The notes below the pieces were generated by a model. The model saw nothing but the letters and a program-made list of their open reading frames with translations. It was not told where the DNA came from and did no database searches. Of a stretch of DNA of 64,000 bases, positions 35,375-43,229 are shown in pieces; the stretch's first letter is position 1, and the number at the start of each line of letters is the position of its first letter. The stretch lies in contig WLWT01000001.1 of assembly GCA_012103455.1 (NCBI GenBank), positions 310,001 to 374,000 of the forward strand, in the 5' to 3' direction. This DNA is from Gammaproteobacteria bacterium. Lineage in GTDB: Bacteria; Pseudomonadota; Gammaproteobacteria; HK1. Made by a program: the position numbers and the translations under genes.

Positions 35375-37054
35375 TCAGACATGGTCTTCCACCATGGCTT
35401 CGATCAATATGGGCTGCGCACCGCTTACCGCCTCTTTTATGGCCGCATCGAACGCTTGCGGCGTGTGTGCCGCAATGGCCCTCATACCGAAGCCTTGCGC
35501 CAACTTGCAAGCACTGATAGACGGCTCTTCAAAGTCCATGCCGATAAAATGTTCATTGCCATGAAACGATTTCAGCCGCTGCTTGATGATGCGGTAACCA
35601 CCATTGTTGGCGATGATGAAAATCATGGGCAACTTGTGCTTGGCGGCGCTCCACAGCGCCTGGATGCTATACATGGCGCTCCCATCACCAATAATCGCCA
35701 CCACCCGCGCTTGGGGACGAGCCAACTGCACGCCAACGGCGGCAGCGATGCCCCAGCCTATACCGCCGCTCATATTGCCGAAATAGTCATAACGGTGACG
35801 AAAAGGCAAAAAGCCGAGCAGAGCGTCAGTCGTAGTAATCCCCTCATCTACAACGATGGCGTTGTCCGGCAGGTTATCAACCAAATGCATCATCAACCAA
35901 TCGGGTGCCATCGGGCTGTTGCCGGCATTGGCGAGGGCTTTTTCCCGCGCCGCCCTACGCTTGGCACTCCAGTTATGCGCCTCTAACCGGCCTAAGGATG
36001 CCTCGGCGCGGCGGCGCTGCTCATCGCCGCCCAGGCGCATCAGCGCTGCGTTCACATCGGTCAACGTGGTTTTTACATCCGCCTTGATCGCCGTTTGCGC
36101 CGCATAATTCTTGCCGAGCTCCCAATCACGCAAACCTATTTGCACCACTGCGGTAGAGGCCGGCAACGGATCCACTGCGCTCCAAACCGACATGCGTAAG
36201 ACATCCGCACCTACGCAGATCATCAGATCGCGGGCGCTCAACAGTTCGCGCACATGGGCTTGATTGCGGTTGAGCGAGCCCATGTAAGCGCGGTGCTCGG
36301 AGAGAAAATGTGAGCCGGTGTGCACGGTTTGCTGATACACCGGTGCACCTAGGAGTTCCGCGAACCGGGCCGCCTCCTGAAGAGCGTTACTGCTAACGAT
36401 TTCCTGGCCGGCAACGATGACCGGTGCTTTGGCCGCCAGCAGCCGGGCCGCTAGGGCCTGCACCGCTGCGGCGGACGGGCGGGTGGCGCAATCCACCCGC
36501 GTGACGCCACCGAGTTCCAACGCCGCCTCGGTATTTAAAATATCGCCAGGCAACGAAATGAATACGGGACCGGTCGGCTCGGTCATCGCCACTTTGGCCG
36601 CCCGGTGCACAATCCTGGGCAGATCTTCGATGCGGTTGACTTCCACCGCCCATTTCACCACCGGCGCGGCGATAGGCACTAACGGCGCGTACAAAAGCGG
36701 CTCCGTCAAACCGTGACCTTGCTCCTGCTGGCCGGCGGTTATCAGTACCGGGGAACCGGAGACGTAGGCGGTGTAGAGCGCACCGATGGCATTGCCTAGC
36801 CCTGGAGCCACGTGCACATTGCAAGCGGCGATCCGGCCGGAGGCACGCGCATAACCATCGGCCATGGCCACTACCACGGACTCCTGCAAGCCCATCACGT
36901 AACCGATGTCATCCTGTTCGGTCAGGGCGTGCATGATCGGCAACTCGGTGGTGCCGGGATTACCGAATAAAGTGGTCACGCCTTCATCGCGCAGCAACGC
37001 CAGGAAAGCATTGCGGCCACTCATTAGATTACTGAGATTACTGCCTTGACTCAT
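35375..37054 (-). CDS. thiamine diphosphate-dependent decarboxylase/synthase (benzoylformate decarboxylase type)
   Basis: 559-residue ThDP enzyme. The N-terminal domain has LFGNPGTTELPIMHAL and the catalytic Glu58 in GLQESVVVAMADGYARASGR, closest in pattern to benzoylformate decarboxylase and acetolactate synthase-like proteins. The ThDP/Mg motif is GDGSAMYSIQALW with NNGGY about 28 residues later. It would decarboxylate or condense a 2-oxo acid. It lies downstream of a beta-hydroxyacid dehydrogenase in the same direction and the two probably form a small operon. The start may be ATG 37054 or ATG 37024. Confidence 0.9.
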   Translation of the reverse strand: MSQGSNLSNLMSGRNAFLALLRDEGVTTLFGNPGTTELPIMHALTEQDDIGYVMGLQESVVVAMADGYARASGRIAACNVHVAPGLGNAIGALYTAYVSGSPVLITAGQQEQGHGLTEPLLYAPLVPIAAPVVKWAVEVNRIEDLPRIVHRAAKVAMTEPTGPVFISLPGDILNTEAALELGGVTRVDCATRPSAAAVQALAARLLAAKAPVIVAGQEIVSSNALQEAARFAELLGAPVYQQTVHTGSHFLSEHRAYMGSLNRNQAHVRELLSARDLMICVGADVLRMSVWSAVDPLPASTAVVQIGLRDWELGKNYAAQTAIKADVKTTLTDVNAALMRLGGDEQRRRAEASLGRLEAHNWSAKRRAAREKALANAGNSPMAPDWLMMHLVDNLPDNAIVVDEGITTTDALLGFLPFRHRYDYFGNMSGGIGWGIAAAVGVQLARPQARVVAIIGDGSAMYSIQALWSAAKHKLPMIFIIANNGGYRIIKQRLKSFHGNEHFIGMDFEEPSISACKLAQGFGMRAIAAHTPQAFDAAIKEAVSGAQPILIEAMVEDHV

Positions 37055-37102
37055 CTGCCGGGGTCCGATGGGTGAATGGAGGTATAAACACCTCCACGAG
37101 CA

Positions 37103-37993
37103 CTAACTGACATCCGGCTTGATCAGTTTGATAATGCTGGTGCTGTCCAGCTCGCCGTGGCCGTTTTCTATATGCATGGCAAACGCCGCTGTTGCCACCG
37201 CCCCCAACGGCGTTGCCGTAGCGGCTGATTGGGCCGCCGCCTGGGACAGACGCATATCTTTTAACATCAGCTTGGCGGCGAAGCCCGGCTTGAAGCCATT
37301 ACTGGAGGCAGCACAGGGCAGCGGGCCAGGCATGGGGCAGGCGTTGTTGAAGATATGTGAGCGGCCCGTGGAGGTGGAGATGACATCGTAGAGGATCTGC
37401 CGGTCTACCCCTAGCTTCTCTCCCATCACCAGGGCTTCCGATACGGCCAAGGTGGTCACGCCAGCAATCATGTTGTTACAGATCTTGGTCACTTGTCCCA
37501 TGCCTGGGCCACCGCAATGGACGATGTTTTGCCCCATCCCTTCAAGGATGGGTTTAGCCTTGGCGAACGTGCCGGCCGAGCCGCCACACATGAAGGTCAA
37601 GGTACCCGCTTCGGCGCCCGGCACGCCCCCCGAGACGGGTGCATCGAGCATCTCGAAGCCGGCCTCCTCGGCGGCGGCGTGAACCGCTTGCGCACTTTCC
37701 ACGTCAATGGTGGACGCATCCATCAGCAACGTGCCCGCAGCGGCCGCCGCCAATACGCCATCGTTCAAAAACACCTCCCGCACATTGGCTCCTACCGGCA
37801 GCATGGTCACCACCACCTCGACGCCGCCCGCCGCCTGCCGCACCGATGAGGCGGCGCGGGCGCCGGATTGCACGGCGAAATTCACCGCCTCTTCGGATAA
37901 GTCGAACACCTTCAGTGAATGACCGGCTCTGATGAGATTGCGCACCATCGGCCCGCCCATGTTACCCACGCCAATGAAGCCAATGCGTGCCAT
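37103..37993 (-). CDS. beta-hydroxyacid dehydrogenase (3-hydroxyisobutyrate dehydrogenase family)
   Basis: 296-residue NAD-dependent dehydrogenase; the ATG at 37993 (MARIGFIGVGNMGG) is right before the Rossmann motif. The substrate signature DAPVSGGVPGAEAGTLTFM and catalytic Lys170 (GQVTKICNNM) are complete, and the C-terminal domain has the usual GFAAKLMLKDMRL. It is closer to true 3-hydroxyisobutyrate dehydrogenase than the gene at 31054. The ThDP enzyme follows it; the pair may act in branched-chain or aromatic 2-oxo/hydroxy acid metabolism, which is inference. Confidence 0.92.
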   Translation of the reverse strand: MARIGFIGVGNMGGPMVRNLIRAGHSLKVFDLSEEAVNFAVQSGARAASSVRQAAGGVEVVVTMLPVGANVREVFLNDGVLAAAAAGTLLMDASTIDVESAQAVHAAAEEAGFEMLDAPVSGGVPGAEAGTLTFMCGGSAGTFAKAKPILEGMGQNIVHCGGPGMGQVTKICNNMIAGVTTLAVSEALVMGEKLGVDRQILYDVISTSTGRSHIFNNACPMPGPLPCAASSNGFKPGFAAKLMLKDMRLSQAAAQSAATATPLGAVATAAFAMHIENGHGELDSTSIIKLIKPDVS

Positions 37994-38149
37994 CGTTCTC
38001 CCCGTTAGTCTGCTATGAGTGCGCGCGCAAGCAAGCCACAAGTGCGGCCCCTAGTGCAACTCCGGTGCTTACAGTATCGATCTACCCCCGCGTCAGTCCC
38101 ACCGCCGTCAGCCTCACCGCCGTCAGTCCTGGCGCCGCCGAGTTCACCG

Positions 38150-39157
38150 CTATGGTGAACGCCTAGCGCGGATAGCGATGATGCGTTGCGCGAGCAGTGC
38201 AATGGATAGCGGCGCACTGCCCTCGGCTTTGTTATTCACGATAATGTGAACCGGGTATTCCAGCTCCACACCGCGGACCGCGATCTTGGCCACCCATTGC
38301 CGTGTCGCCTCATCCGGGGCCAGCAGACGATTGAACGGTGCATAACTTCGCAGCGCCGCGCCGTATTCAAGGCCATGGCCAAGATTCCAGCGGCAAAGGA
38401 TGCCGTGAACAAAGGTCGGAGCCGCGATACGCGCCTGGGTTGCCAACGGCGGCATGCGCGGGTGCACACTCAAGCAGTGACTCGCACCTGCGTCCGCTAG
38501 CGCTTGCACGTACCGCTCGGTGAGCCACCCGGCGTTGCGGATCTCTATGCTGTAAGCAACGCCGGCAGGGAGTTCGCCGATGAAGCGGTGTAGACGATCG
38601 GCCAGCTCCTGAGCACCGCCTAGCGCACCACCGCCTTGTGGCGGAAACTGAAACACCACAACCCCTAGCGTTTCACCCAAACCGGCTTTGAGTGGCCCGA
38701 TCACTTGGTCGGCGGCGTACTGCGCATCCAAAAACACCGCACTGGGGCGCCCGCTACGCTCGCCGTAGCGTGGATGGTGGGGAAATACGGCCGTGGTGAG
38801 ATAGTCGTGCGCCTTGACGACAAAGCTGAAATCCGCACCGGCGGCGGCGCGGTAAGCCTCCAGTTCCGCGGTGTCCATGGGCCGGTAAAAAGTACGGTCC
38901 ACGCCGACAGTACGCAGCAGAGGATGTTGCGCGTAAGCCGAGAGCCCATCACGCGCGAGCCTGGACTCAGTGTAGTGTCCGTTCCATACAAGACCGTCCC
39001 AGCCAGGAAAACTCCACGACGAGGTGCCTATGCGGATAAGCGCAGGTATCTTGCCTGCCAAGCCGGCCACGTCTTGATCCACCACCGCCGGCTCGACTTT
39101 TGCACGCTCAGGTGCCTCACGCTCGGGCAGCTCGAAACCCGGAAGGCTCAACGTCAT
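38150..39157 (-). CDS. DUF72 domain-containing protein
   Basis: 335-residue DUF72 (YecE-like) protein of unknown biochemical function, with a barrel-like fold. Family segments are IRIGTSSWSFPGWDGLVWNG, FYRPMDTAELEAY, FVVKAHDYLTT and VVFQFPPQG. The ATG at 39157 (MTLSLPGFELPE) is preferred to an upstream start that runs through a tandem repeat. It stands alone between metabolic genes and the peptide-modification cluster. Confidence 0.88.
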   Translation of the reverse strand: MTLSLPGFELPEREAPERAKVEPAVVDQDVAGLAGKIPALIRIGTSSWSFPGWDGLVWNGHYTESRLARDGLSAYAQHPLLRTVGVDRTFYRPMDTAELEAYRAAAGADFSFVVKAHDYLTTAVFPHHPRYGERSGRPSAVFLDAQYAADQVIGPLKAGLGETLGVVVFQFPPQGGGALGGAQELADRLHRFIGELPAGVAYSIEIRNAGWLTERYVQALADAGASHCLSVHPRMPPLATQARIAAPTFVHGILCRWNLGHGLEYGAALRSYAPFNRLLAPDEATRQWVAKIAVRGVELEYPVHIIVNNKAEGSAPLSIALLAQRIIAIRARRSP

Positions 39158-39166
39158 ACTGGCATC

Positions 39167-39207
39167 TTCTTTGTGGCGTCTTCTTTGTGGCGTCTTCTTT
39201 GCGGGCC
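39167..39207. repeat. 14-bp tandem repeat, three copies
   Basis: CTTCTTTGTGGCGT twice, then a third diverged copy, directly upstream of the DUF72 gene start, where it could affect its expression. Confidence 0.85.
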
Positions 39208-39231
39208 GTGGGCAGCGTACTAGCCGCCTCC

Positions 39232-39711
39232 CTAGCCACGCAGCTTCGCCCGTACGCCACGGCGCACGATGCGGGCCACCGCATAGTGCATACCCACCCG
39301 CAGCCATTGGCGGACCGCCCGCGCCTTGCTTGTTGCCGTAGCAGCGAAGCGAGACAAGCGTCTATTGGCGCCTAGCCGCCCAGGGCCGGCACCCTGCAAG
39401 ACTTGACGGCCCAGTACTGCACCGCGGGACACGGGCTCATCCAGCCTGGCCGTGGCATCCCCGCCACAGATGAAATCCCCCTCCCGGGTGCGGGCCAACA
39501 ACCGGTGCAACACCAGCGCGCCGGCGGGGCGCCGATACAAGATCACATCACCGATCCTTAAAGACTCGGCTGGCATAGGCTCGATGACGACCAGCTCGCC
39601 GCTACTGACAGTGGGGTGCATGGATTCCCCGGTAACCCGCATTCGCACGCGATACGCCTGGCCCAGCAACGCAGGCACCAAGTGCTCGGCGATGACGGTG
39701 TTGCTAATCAC
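39232..39711 (-). CDS. S26 family signal peptidase
   Basis: 159-residue S26-type peptidase. The GTG at 39711 overlaps the kinase stop as GTGATTAG and is the likely start; the longer open frame overlaps the kinase gene. The catalytic Ser30 is in the signature TGESMHPTVSSGE, and ALVLHRLLARTREGDFICGGDA corresponds to the second conserved box, with His in place of the bacterial Lys, as in archaeal and SipW-type enzymes. It lacks a long N-terminal anchor. It is translationally coupled to the HprK-related kinase, so it may trim the small peptide or process the giant secreted protein of this cluster; this is inference. Confidence 0.82.
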   Translation of the reverse strand: MISNTVIAEHLVPALLGQAYRVRMRVTGESMHPTVSSGELVVIEPMPAESLRIGDVILYRRPAGALVLHRLLARTREGDFICGGDATARLDEPVSRGAVLGRQVLQGAGPGRLGANRRLSRFAATATSKARAVRQWLRVGMHYAVARIVRRGVRAKLRG

Positions 39712-40666
39712 GCAACTCTTCGAGCAACCCATACAAAGCATGGCGTAGCCGACCGGTACTGCGGGTGAAATGCAGATCGAAACAACAGACCGCATCCAAC
39801 ACCGCACCACAGCCCGTCAAGGCGGCCTGTGCTAGCTCCCGGTGATACCAAGGGATCGAAGTTACCCGCAAAAACTCCGGCAAAGCCGCCTGCGCCGCAA
39901 TAGGCTGCGCGGCCGTCTCTTGCGCTTGGCGCAGCAAACAGATCGCCCTTAACGGCGCGGCGTTGCAGGAGGCCACCCTGGCCTCACCACTCCAGGGTGA
40001 GCCATGCAGGTAAAAGCGGCCGTCGTCACCTCGCCGCACAATCAAGCGATCGTCACTTAGCACTTCGAAAGCATCATCCCCGTTCAACAAACCCGCCACC
40101 GTGCTCTTGCCAGCCCCGGACACGCCGGCCAACAACAAGCCGGCGCCGTTCGCCACGAGGCCGACCGCGTGTACCAAAAGCGCTCCACGTGTGGCGCCGT
40201 GATGAACGGTCAAGATCTGATCGAGCGGGTAGCGGATCAGATCGACCGGCATGCCCTCTGTTTGCGTACCGCCTAAAGCCGCTACGCCGGCGCCTATCTC
40301 GGCATTTTGAAACTCATCGTCTATACCAATCCGCCACAGCGGTCCATCCTGGCCCGGCATCTCGAATACATAGCCCCATTCAGACACCGCCCCTCGTGCA
40401 GACACCGCCCCTCGTGCAGATACCGTCCCCGGTTGACAGCGCCAAACCCGCCAGCCGCCATCGGTGTCGAACATGAGTTTCGCGTCAGAACAAAGCGGTA
40501 TCACAGCTTCTTGCAGATGTATTCGGATATGACTTTGCGCCGGCCTGGGAAATGGACCGCTGAAGGGTGCATACAGTGCATCGCGCGCGCCGCTCTCAAC
40601 TAGCGGCATGCCGCTGAATAGAAATTCAGTGCCACCGATGCGCACTCTATAAGACAAGGCTTGCAC
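39704..40666 (-). CDS. HprK-related kinase
   Basis: 320-residue protein with a P-loop LLAGVSGAGKSTVAGLL (about residues 178-194) and VLSDDRLIVRR, matching the HPr kinase/phosphorylase-like C-terminal domain. The N-terminal half is unrelated to classical HprK. Related kinases are found with PqqD-like proteins and nucleotidyltransferase-fold proteins in peptide-modification clusters. The repeated residues SARGAVSARGAV come from an 18-bp tandem duplication at 40381-40434. The gene starts about 50 bases after the candidate precursor and overlaps the signal peptidase. The phosphorylation target is unknown. Confidence 0.8.
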   Translation of the reverse strand: MQALSYRVRIGGTEFLFSGMPLVESGARDALYAPFSGPFPRPAQSHIRIHLQEAVIPLCSDAKLMFDTDGGWRVWRCQPGTVSARGAVSARGAVSEWGYVFEMPGQDGPLWRIGIDDEFQNAEIGAGVAALGGTQTEGMPVDLIRYPLDQILTVHHGATRGALLVHAVGLVANGAGLLLAGVSGAGKSTVAGLLNGDDAFEVLSDDRLIVRRGDDGRFYLHGSPWSGEARVASCNAAPLRAICLLRQAQETAAQPIAAQAALPEFLRVTSIPWYHRELAQAALTGCGAVLDAVCCFDLHFTRSTGRLRHALYGLLEELRD

Positions 40667-40717
40667 CGGTACTACTAGTTAGACTGGGCCACTACTCCGA
40701 CCGAAGGTGCAGGCTAG

Positions 40718-40918
40718 CTAGCTACCATTGACGGTCGAGCAGCCAGTCACCGCGCAGTTAAACCCTTGAAAACCGCCGGACGGAAATGAGGCCATTTTGC
40801 AACCGGCGGCCAACACCTCTTCCGCCACCAGAGGGAAACGGCGCAGCACCGGCTTCTCGTAGGGTTTACGATCATTGGGGGGTTTAAGGTTATTGGGTTG
40901 GTTGCTTTCGTTTTTCAT
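40718..40918 (-). CDS. candidate modified-peptide (RiPP) precursor
   Basis: 66-residue peptide starting at the ATG at 40918, inside the end of the radical SAM gene (29-base overlap), a common arrangement for precursor and enzyme. The N-terminal part is polar (MKNESNQPNNLKPPNDRK); then comes a leader-like segment PYEKPVLRRFPLVAEEVLAAGCK, and a core rich in Gly, Ser and Cys: ASFPSGGFQGFNCAVTGCST. Cysteines are at 40, 55 and 60. The YEKPxL pattern near the leader recalls RRE-recognised precursors such as lasso-type leaders. No homologue can be named. The call rests on size, composition and position between the radical SAM/PqqD pair and the kinase. Confidence 0.65.
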   Translation of the reverse strand: MKNESNQPNNLKPPNDRKPYEKPVLRRFPLVAEEVLAAGCKMASFPSGGFQGFNCAVTGCSTVNGS

Positions 40919-42122
40919 CGGGTATCTCCCTAAGCAGTTCACGCACCCGCGGTTCAATCCGGTCGAACAGGGCGTGCGTGGTCTGGCACATGTACGACGA
41001 GCGCAGATCCTTGGCACCGGTCTCTGCCTCGAACACGGCAGGACAACCCACGCAAAGCGTACGCTTGTCGCAGCTCACGCACGGTTTGTCGCGGCTTTGC
41101 CGCAAATCTCGCAGTGCCTTCAAAGGACCGTTCCAGCCCTCCATAAAGCTACCGTCTAACACGTTGTAGCGGGTGCCCGTGCTGATGGTACATGCTTGTA
41201 GATCGCCGTAGGGATCGATATGAAATGTGGTGAGGGCGGCACCGCACTGATACACCGCATCAGAGCGCGGGGCACCCAGTGCGGCCACATAGGACTGCGC
41301 CAACTCGTCGATGCGTTGCTCGCTGAAAGCTTGCGCCTTAGCGCCTAGCGCCGGTTCCACCCGCAGCGCTACCGGTTGTTTGCGGCCCAGACCGCTAAGG
41401 GACGGCGGCGCTACTTCGACGCTGGTGCGAGGCTTGGTCCCAGTATTTGTAGAGCCGCCGGTTTTAAGCCTATTAGCCTTACCAGCATTGTCCGCGTGCG
41501 CAAGGCACGGAAAGATGGCCGAGTCGAAATTGAACTTGACGCCGTATGCTTCGGCCATGGCGCGCATCTGCTCCAATTCATGGGCATTAGGCGTCATCAG
41601 CACGGTCTTCAACATGAAGCGGTGGCCGTGGTTGCGTAGCTGCTCTATTCCTGCCAGGCATTTCCCGAACGAGCCCGGGACTTGCGTAATAGCCTCGTAG
41701 GTCGCCGCCGTCGCACCGTAGATACTGACCTCCACCGAGCGCGGCGGTAGCTTATCGAATAGCTCGACGATGCGATCGGTGATCAACACCGCATCGCAAA
41801 ATACAGTGACCAACAGACCACTGCGTACCGCGTACTCATAGATCTGGGCAAAGTCCTTGCGCACCATCGGATCACCACCGGTGATGGTGAGATTCAACGT
41901 TCCGGCTGCCACCAGTTGGTCGATGACCGACTTCACTTGCGCGGTGGACATCTCCTGCTTACGGTGTTGACGGATCTCATCTTGGTCGCCCAGGTAGCAG
42001 TGAATACATTTCAGGTTGCACCGGTGCGAGAGTTCGATGCTGCCGTCCACCGGCACGCGCTGCTCAGCTACTTTGCCCTTGAAGCGGGTTACCGTGGCGA
42101 TTTGTTCGCGAGACAGGGACAC
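40890..42122 (-). CDS. radical SAM/SPASM domain peptide-modifying enzyme
   Basis: 410-residue radical SAM protein. The cluster motif is CNLKCIHC (Cys35, Cys39, Cys42), followed by LTITGGDPMVRKDF and a TIM-barrel pattern. The C-terminus has a SPASM-type cysteine set (YQCGAA, ACTISTG, CVSCDKRTLCVGCPA, YMCQ), binding auxiliary iron-sulfur clusters as in PqqE and sactipeptide or thioether synthases. An insertion of about 50 polar residues (KTGGSTNTGTKPRTS) separates the two domains. It is encoded between a PqqD-like protein and the small Cys-containing peptide, which is its probable substrate. Confidence 0.9.
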   Translation of the reverse strand: MSLSREQIATVTRFKGKVAEQRVPVDGSIELSHRCNLKCIHCYLGDQDEIRQHRKQEMSTAQVKSVIDQLVAAGTLNLTITGGDPMVRKDFAQIYEYAVRSGLLVTVFCDAVLITDRIVELFDKLPPRSVEVSIYGATAATYEAITQVPGSFGKCLAGIEQLRNHGHRFMLKTVLMTPNAHELEQMRAMAEAYGVKFNFDSAIFPCLAHADNAGKANRLKTGGSTNTGTKPRTSVEVAPPSLSGLGRKQPVALRVEPALGAKAQAFSEQRIDELAQSYVAALGAPRSDAVYQCGAALTTFHIDPYGDLQACTISTGTRYNVLDGSFMEGWNGPLKALRDLRQSRDKPCVSCDKRTLCVGCPAVFEAETGAKDLRSSYMCQTTHALFDRIEPRVRELLREIPDEKRKQPTQ

Positions 42123-42159
42123 GCTACCTCCTCACCATGGGGCTCATTACTATGGGGCT

Positions 42160-42315
42160 CATTGCGTGATGGCCACAGGATCGCCGATCGGATGGTAGAT
42201 TTCCTAGGCCCGGTTCACACGAATCTAATTCTCTCGAACAGGCTTTCAAGGAACTTCTCACTGCTTCAGCCGAGTCACCGATACCGTTTTCACGCGTTAT
42301 TCTAGAAAAAACACC
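42160..42315 (-). pseudogene. shards of a decayed paralogue of the giant surface protein
   Basis: Two pieces match the giant gene. About 42163-42206 resembles its last codons (compare the GGATCGCC...GTAGAT block near 43250). About 42266-42310 translates as RENGIGDSAEAV, compared with TENGIGDSAEAV in the middle of the giant protein (near 47700). They sit side by side although their counterparts are some 4.4 kb apart, so the intervening sequence was deleted. A 15-bp tandem repeat (42134-42163) adjoins. Confidence 0.6.
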
Positions 42316-42317
42316 CA

Positions 42318-42629
42318 TCAAACATCCATCCGCTCGATGAGTTCGAGTTCGCTCAAATGCTCAATCAAGGCCGAGATATCCTCTCGCGCCTCCCACTCAT
42401 CCACCTCGAACTCATCGACCAACCTTTGGCAAATATCGCCCAGTGAGGTGTGGCCGTCGAACTTCGACCAAATATAAGCGCCCGTCTCGTTGAGGGAAAA
42501 TATCTCCTGGATATTGGCCAATTTACCCGCGATGGGCACTAATAGAGTCTCCCCGACGATGCAGCGTGTCACTACGGACTCATTGATTTGGTAACAAGCA
42601 TTCGCTTGCAGTGCTTTATGCTCGCTCAT
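42318..42629 (-). CDS. PqqD family peptide chaperone (RRE)
   Basis: 103-residue PqqD-like protein: a winged-helix RiPP recognition element that binds precursor leader peptides and presents them to radical SAM enzymes. Typical features are the beta-strand region CIVGETLLVPIAGKLANIQEIFSLNETGAYIWSKFDG and the helical part DICQRLVDEFEVDEWEAREDISALIEHLSELELI. It lies upstream of the radical SAM gene in the same direction, separated by about 195 bases containing paralogue shards. Its presence is the strongest sign that the 66-residue peptide is modified post-translationally. Confidence 0.9.
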   Translation of the reverse strand: MSEHKALQANACYQINESVVTRCIVGETLLVPIAGKLANIQEIFSLNETGAYIWSKFDGHTSLGDICQRLVDEFEVDEWEAREDISALIEHLSELELIERMDV

Positions 42630-42690
42630 TTCATCAGGAACTCATTTTAACGGGGTCTCATTTCGGAGACTCATTTCGTCGGAGTTCATT

Positions 42691-43215
42691 TCAACGGAGG
42701 GCGCATTTCATAATGGTCACAGGATCGCCGAGCAGATCGTAGATGTCCAAAAAGATACACGTCTTGCCCCATCTCTGGCGTAACGCACCTGCGCCCGCAA
42801 TATCGCCTCTCCGATGGCCAACTCGCCCTCTTCGAAAAATGGCTTTGTAGAAACTACGACCCAATTCACCTACCCGATGGTTCACCGACAAGCCGCTATT
42901 CGACCAAACCGCCGCGGCACCGCCGTGCGGCTTCATCAAAAGTGTCTGCGCTATGGAATCCACACCCTGGCAACCGAACTGACCAGCCAAGCAGTTAAAC
43001 GCGGTCACTATAGGTAATCTACCGCTCAGATCCATCACGAGGTATGGGCGCGCCGGGCGATGATAGACATGGAAACCGACACGGCCACGGGTCCAGCGCC
43101 AGCGATGAAACCGCTGGCGCCGTTCGGATCTTGAATGCGAACAATAAAAAGCAGGCCACCGGCGCCCGCTAGACAGTCACCACCATCAAAGCGTACATCC
43201 GTAGACGCGCGGGGT
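42691..43215 (-). pseudogene. decayed duplicate of the C25 peptidase gene
   Basis: The minus-strand frame reads LPIVTAFNCLAGQFGCQGVDSIAQTLL, a diverged copy of the catalytic Cys region at the end of the giant gene, then breaks by frameshift and ends again in a DLLGDPVTIMK-like terminus. Further pieces up to 43215 match more distant parts of the giant gene: 43035-43075 matches sequence near 44350, and 43155-43200 matches sequence near 52830. It is therefore a deleted and frameshifted paralogue. Several degenerate copies of CTCATTTC occupy 42628-42712. Confidence 0.75.
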
Positions 43216-43229
43216 AACCGAGATAACGC

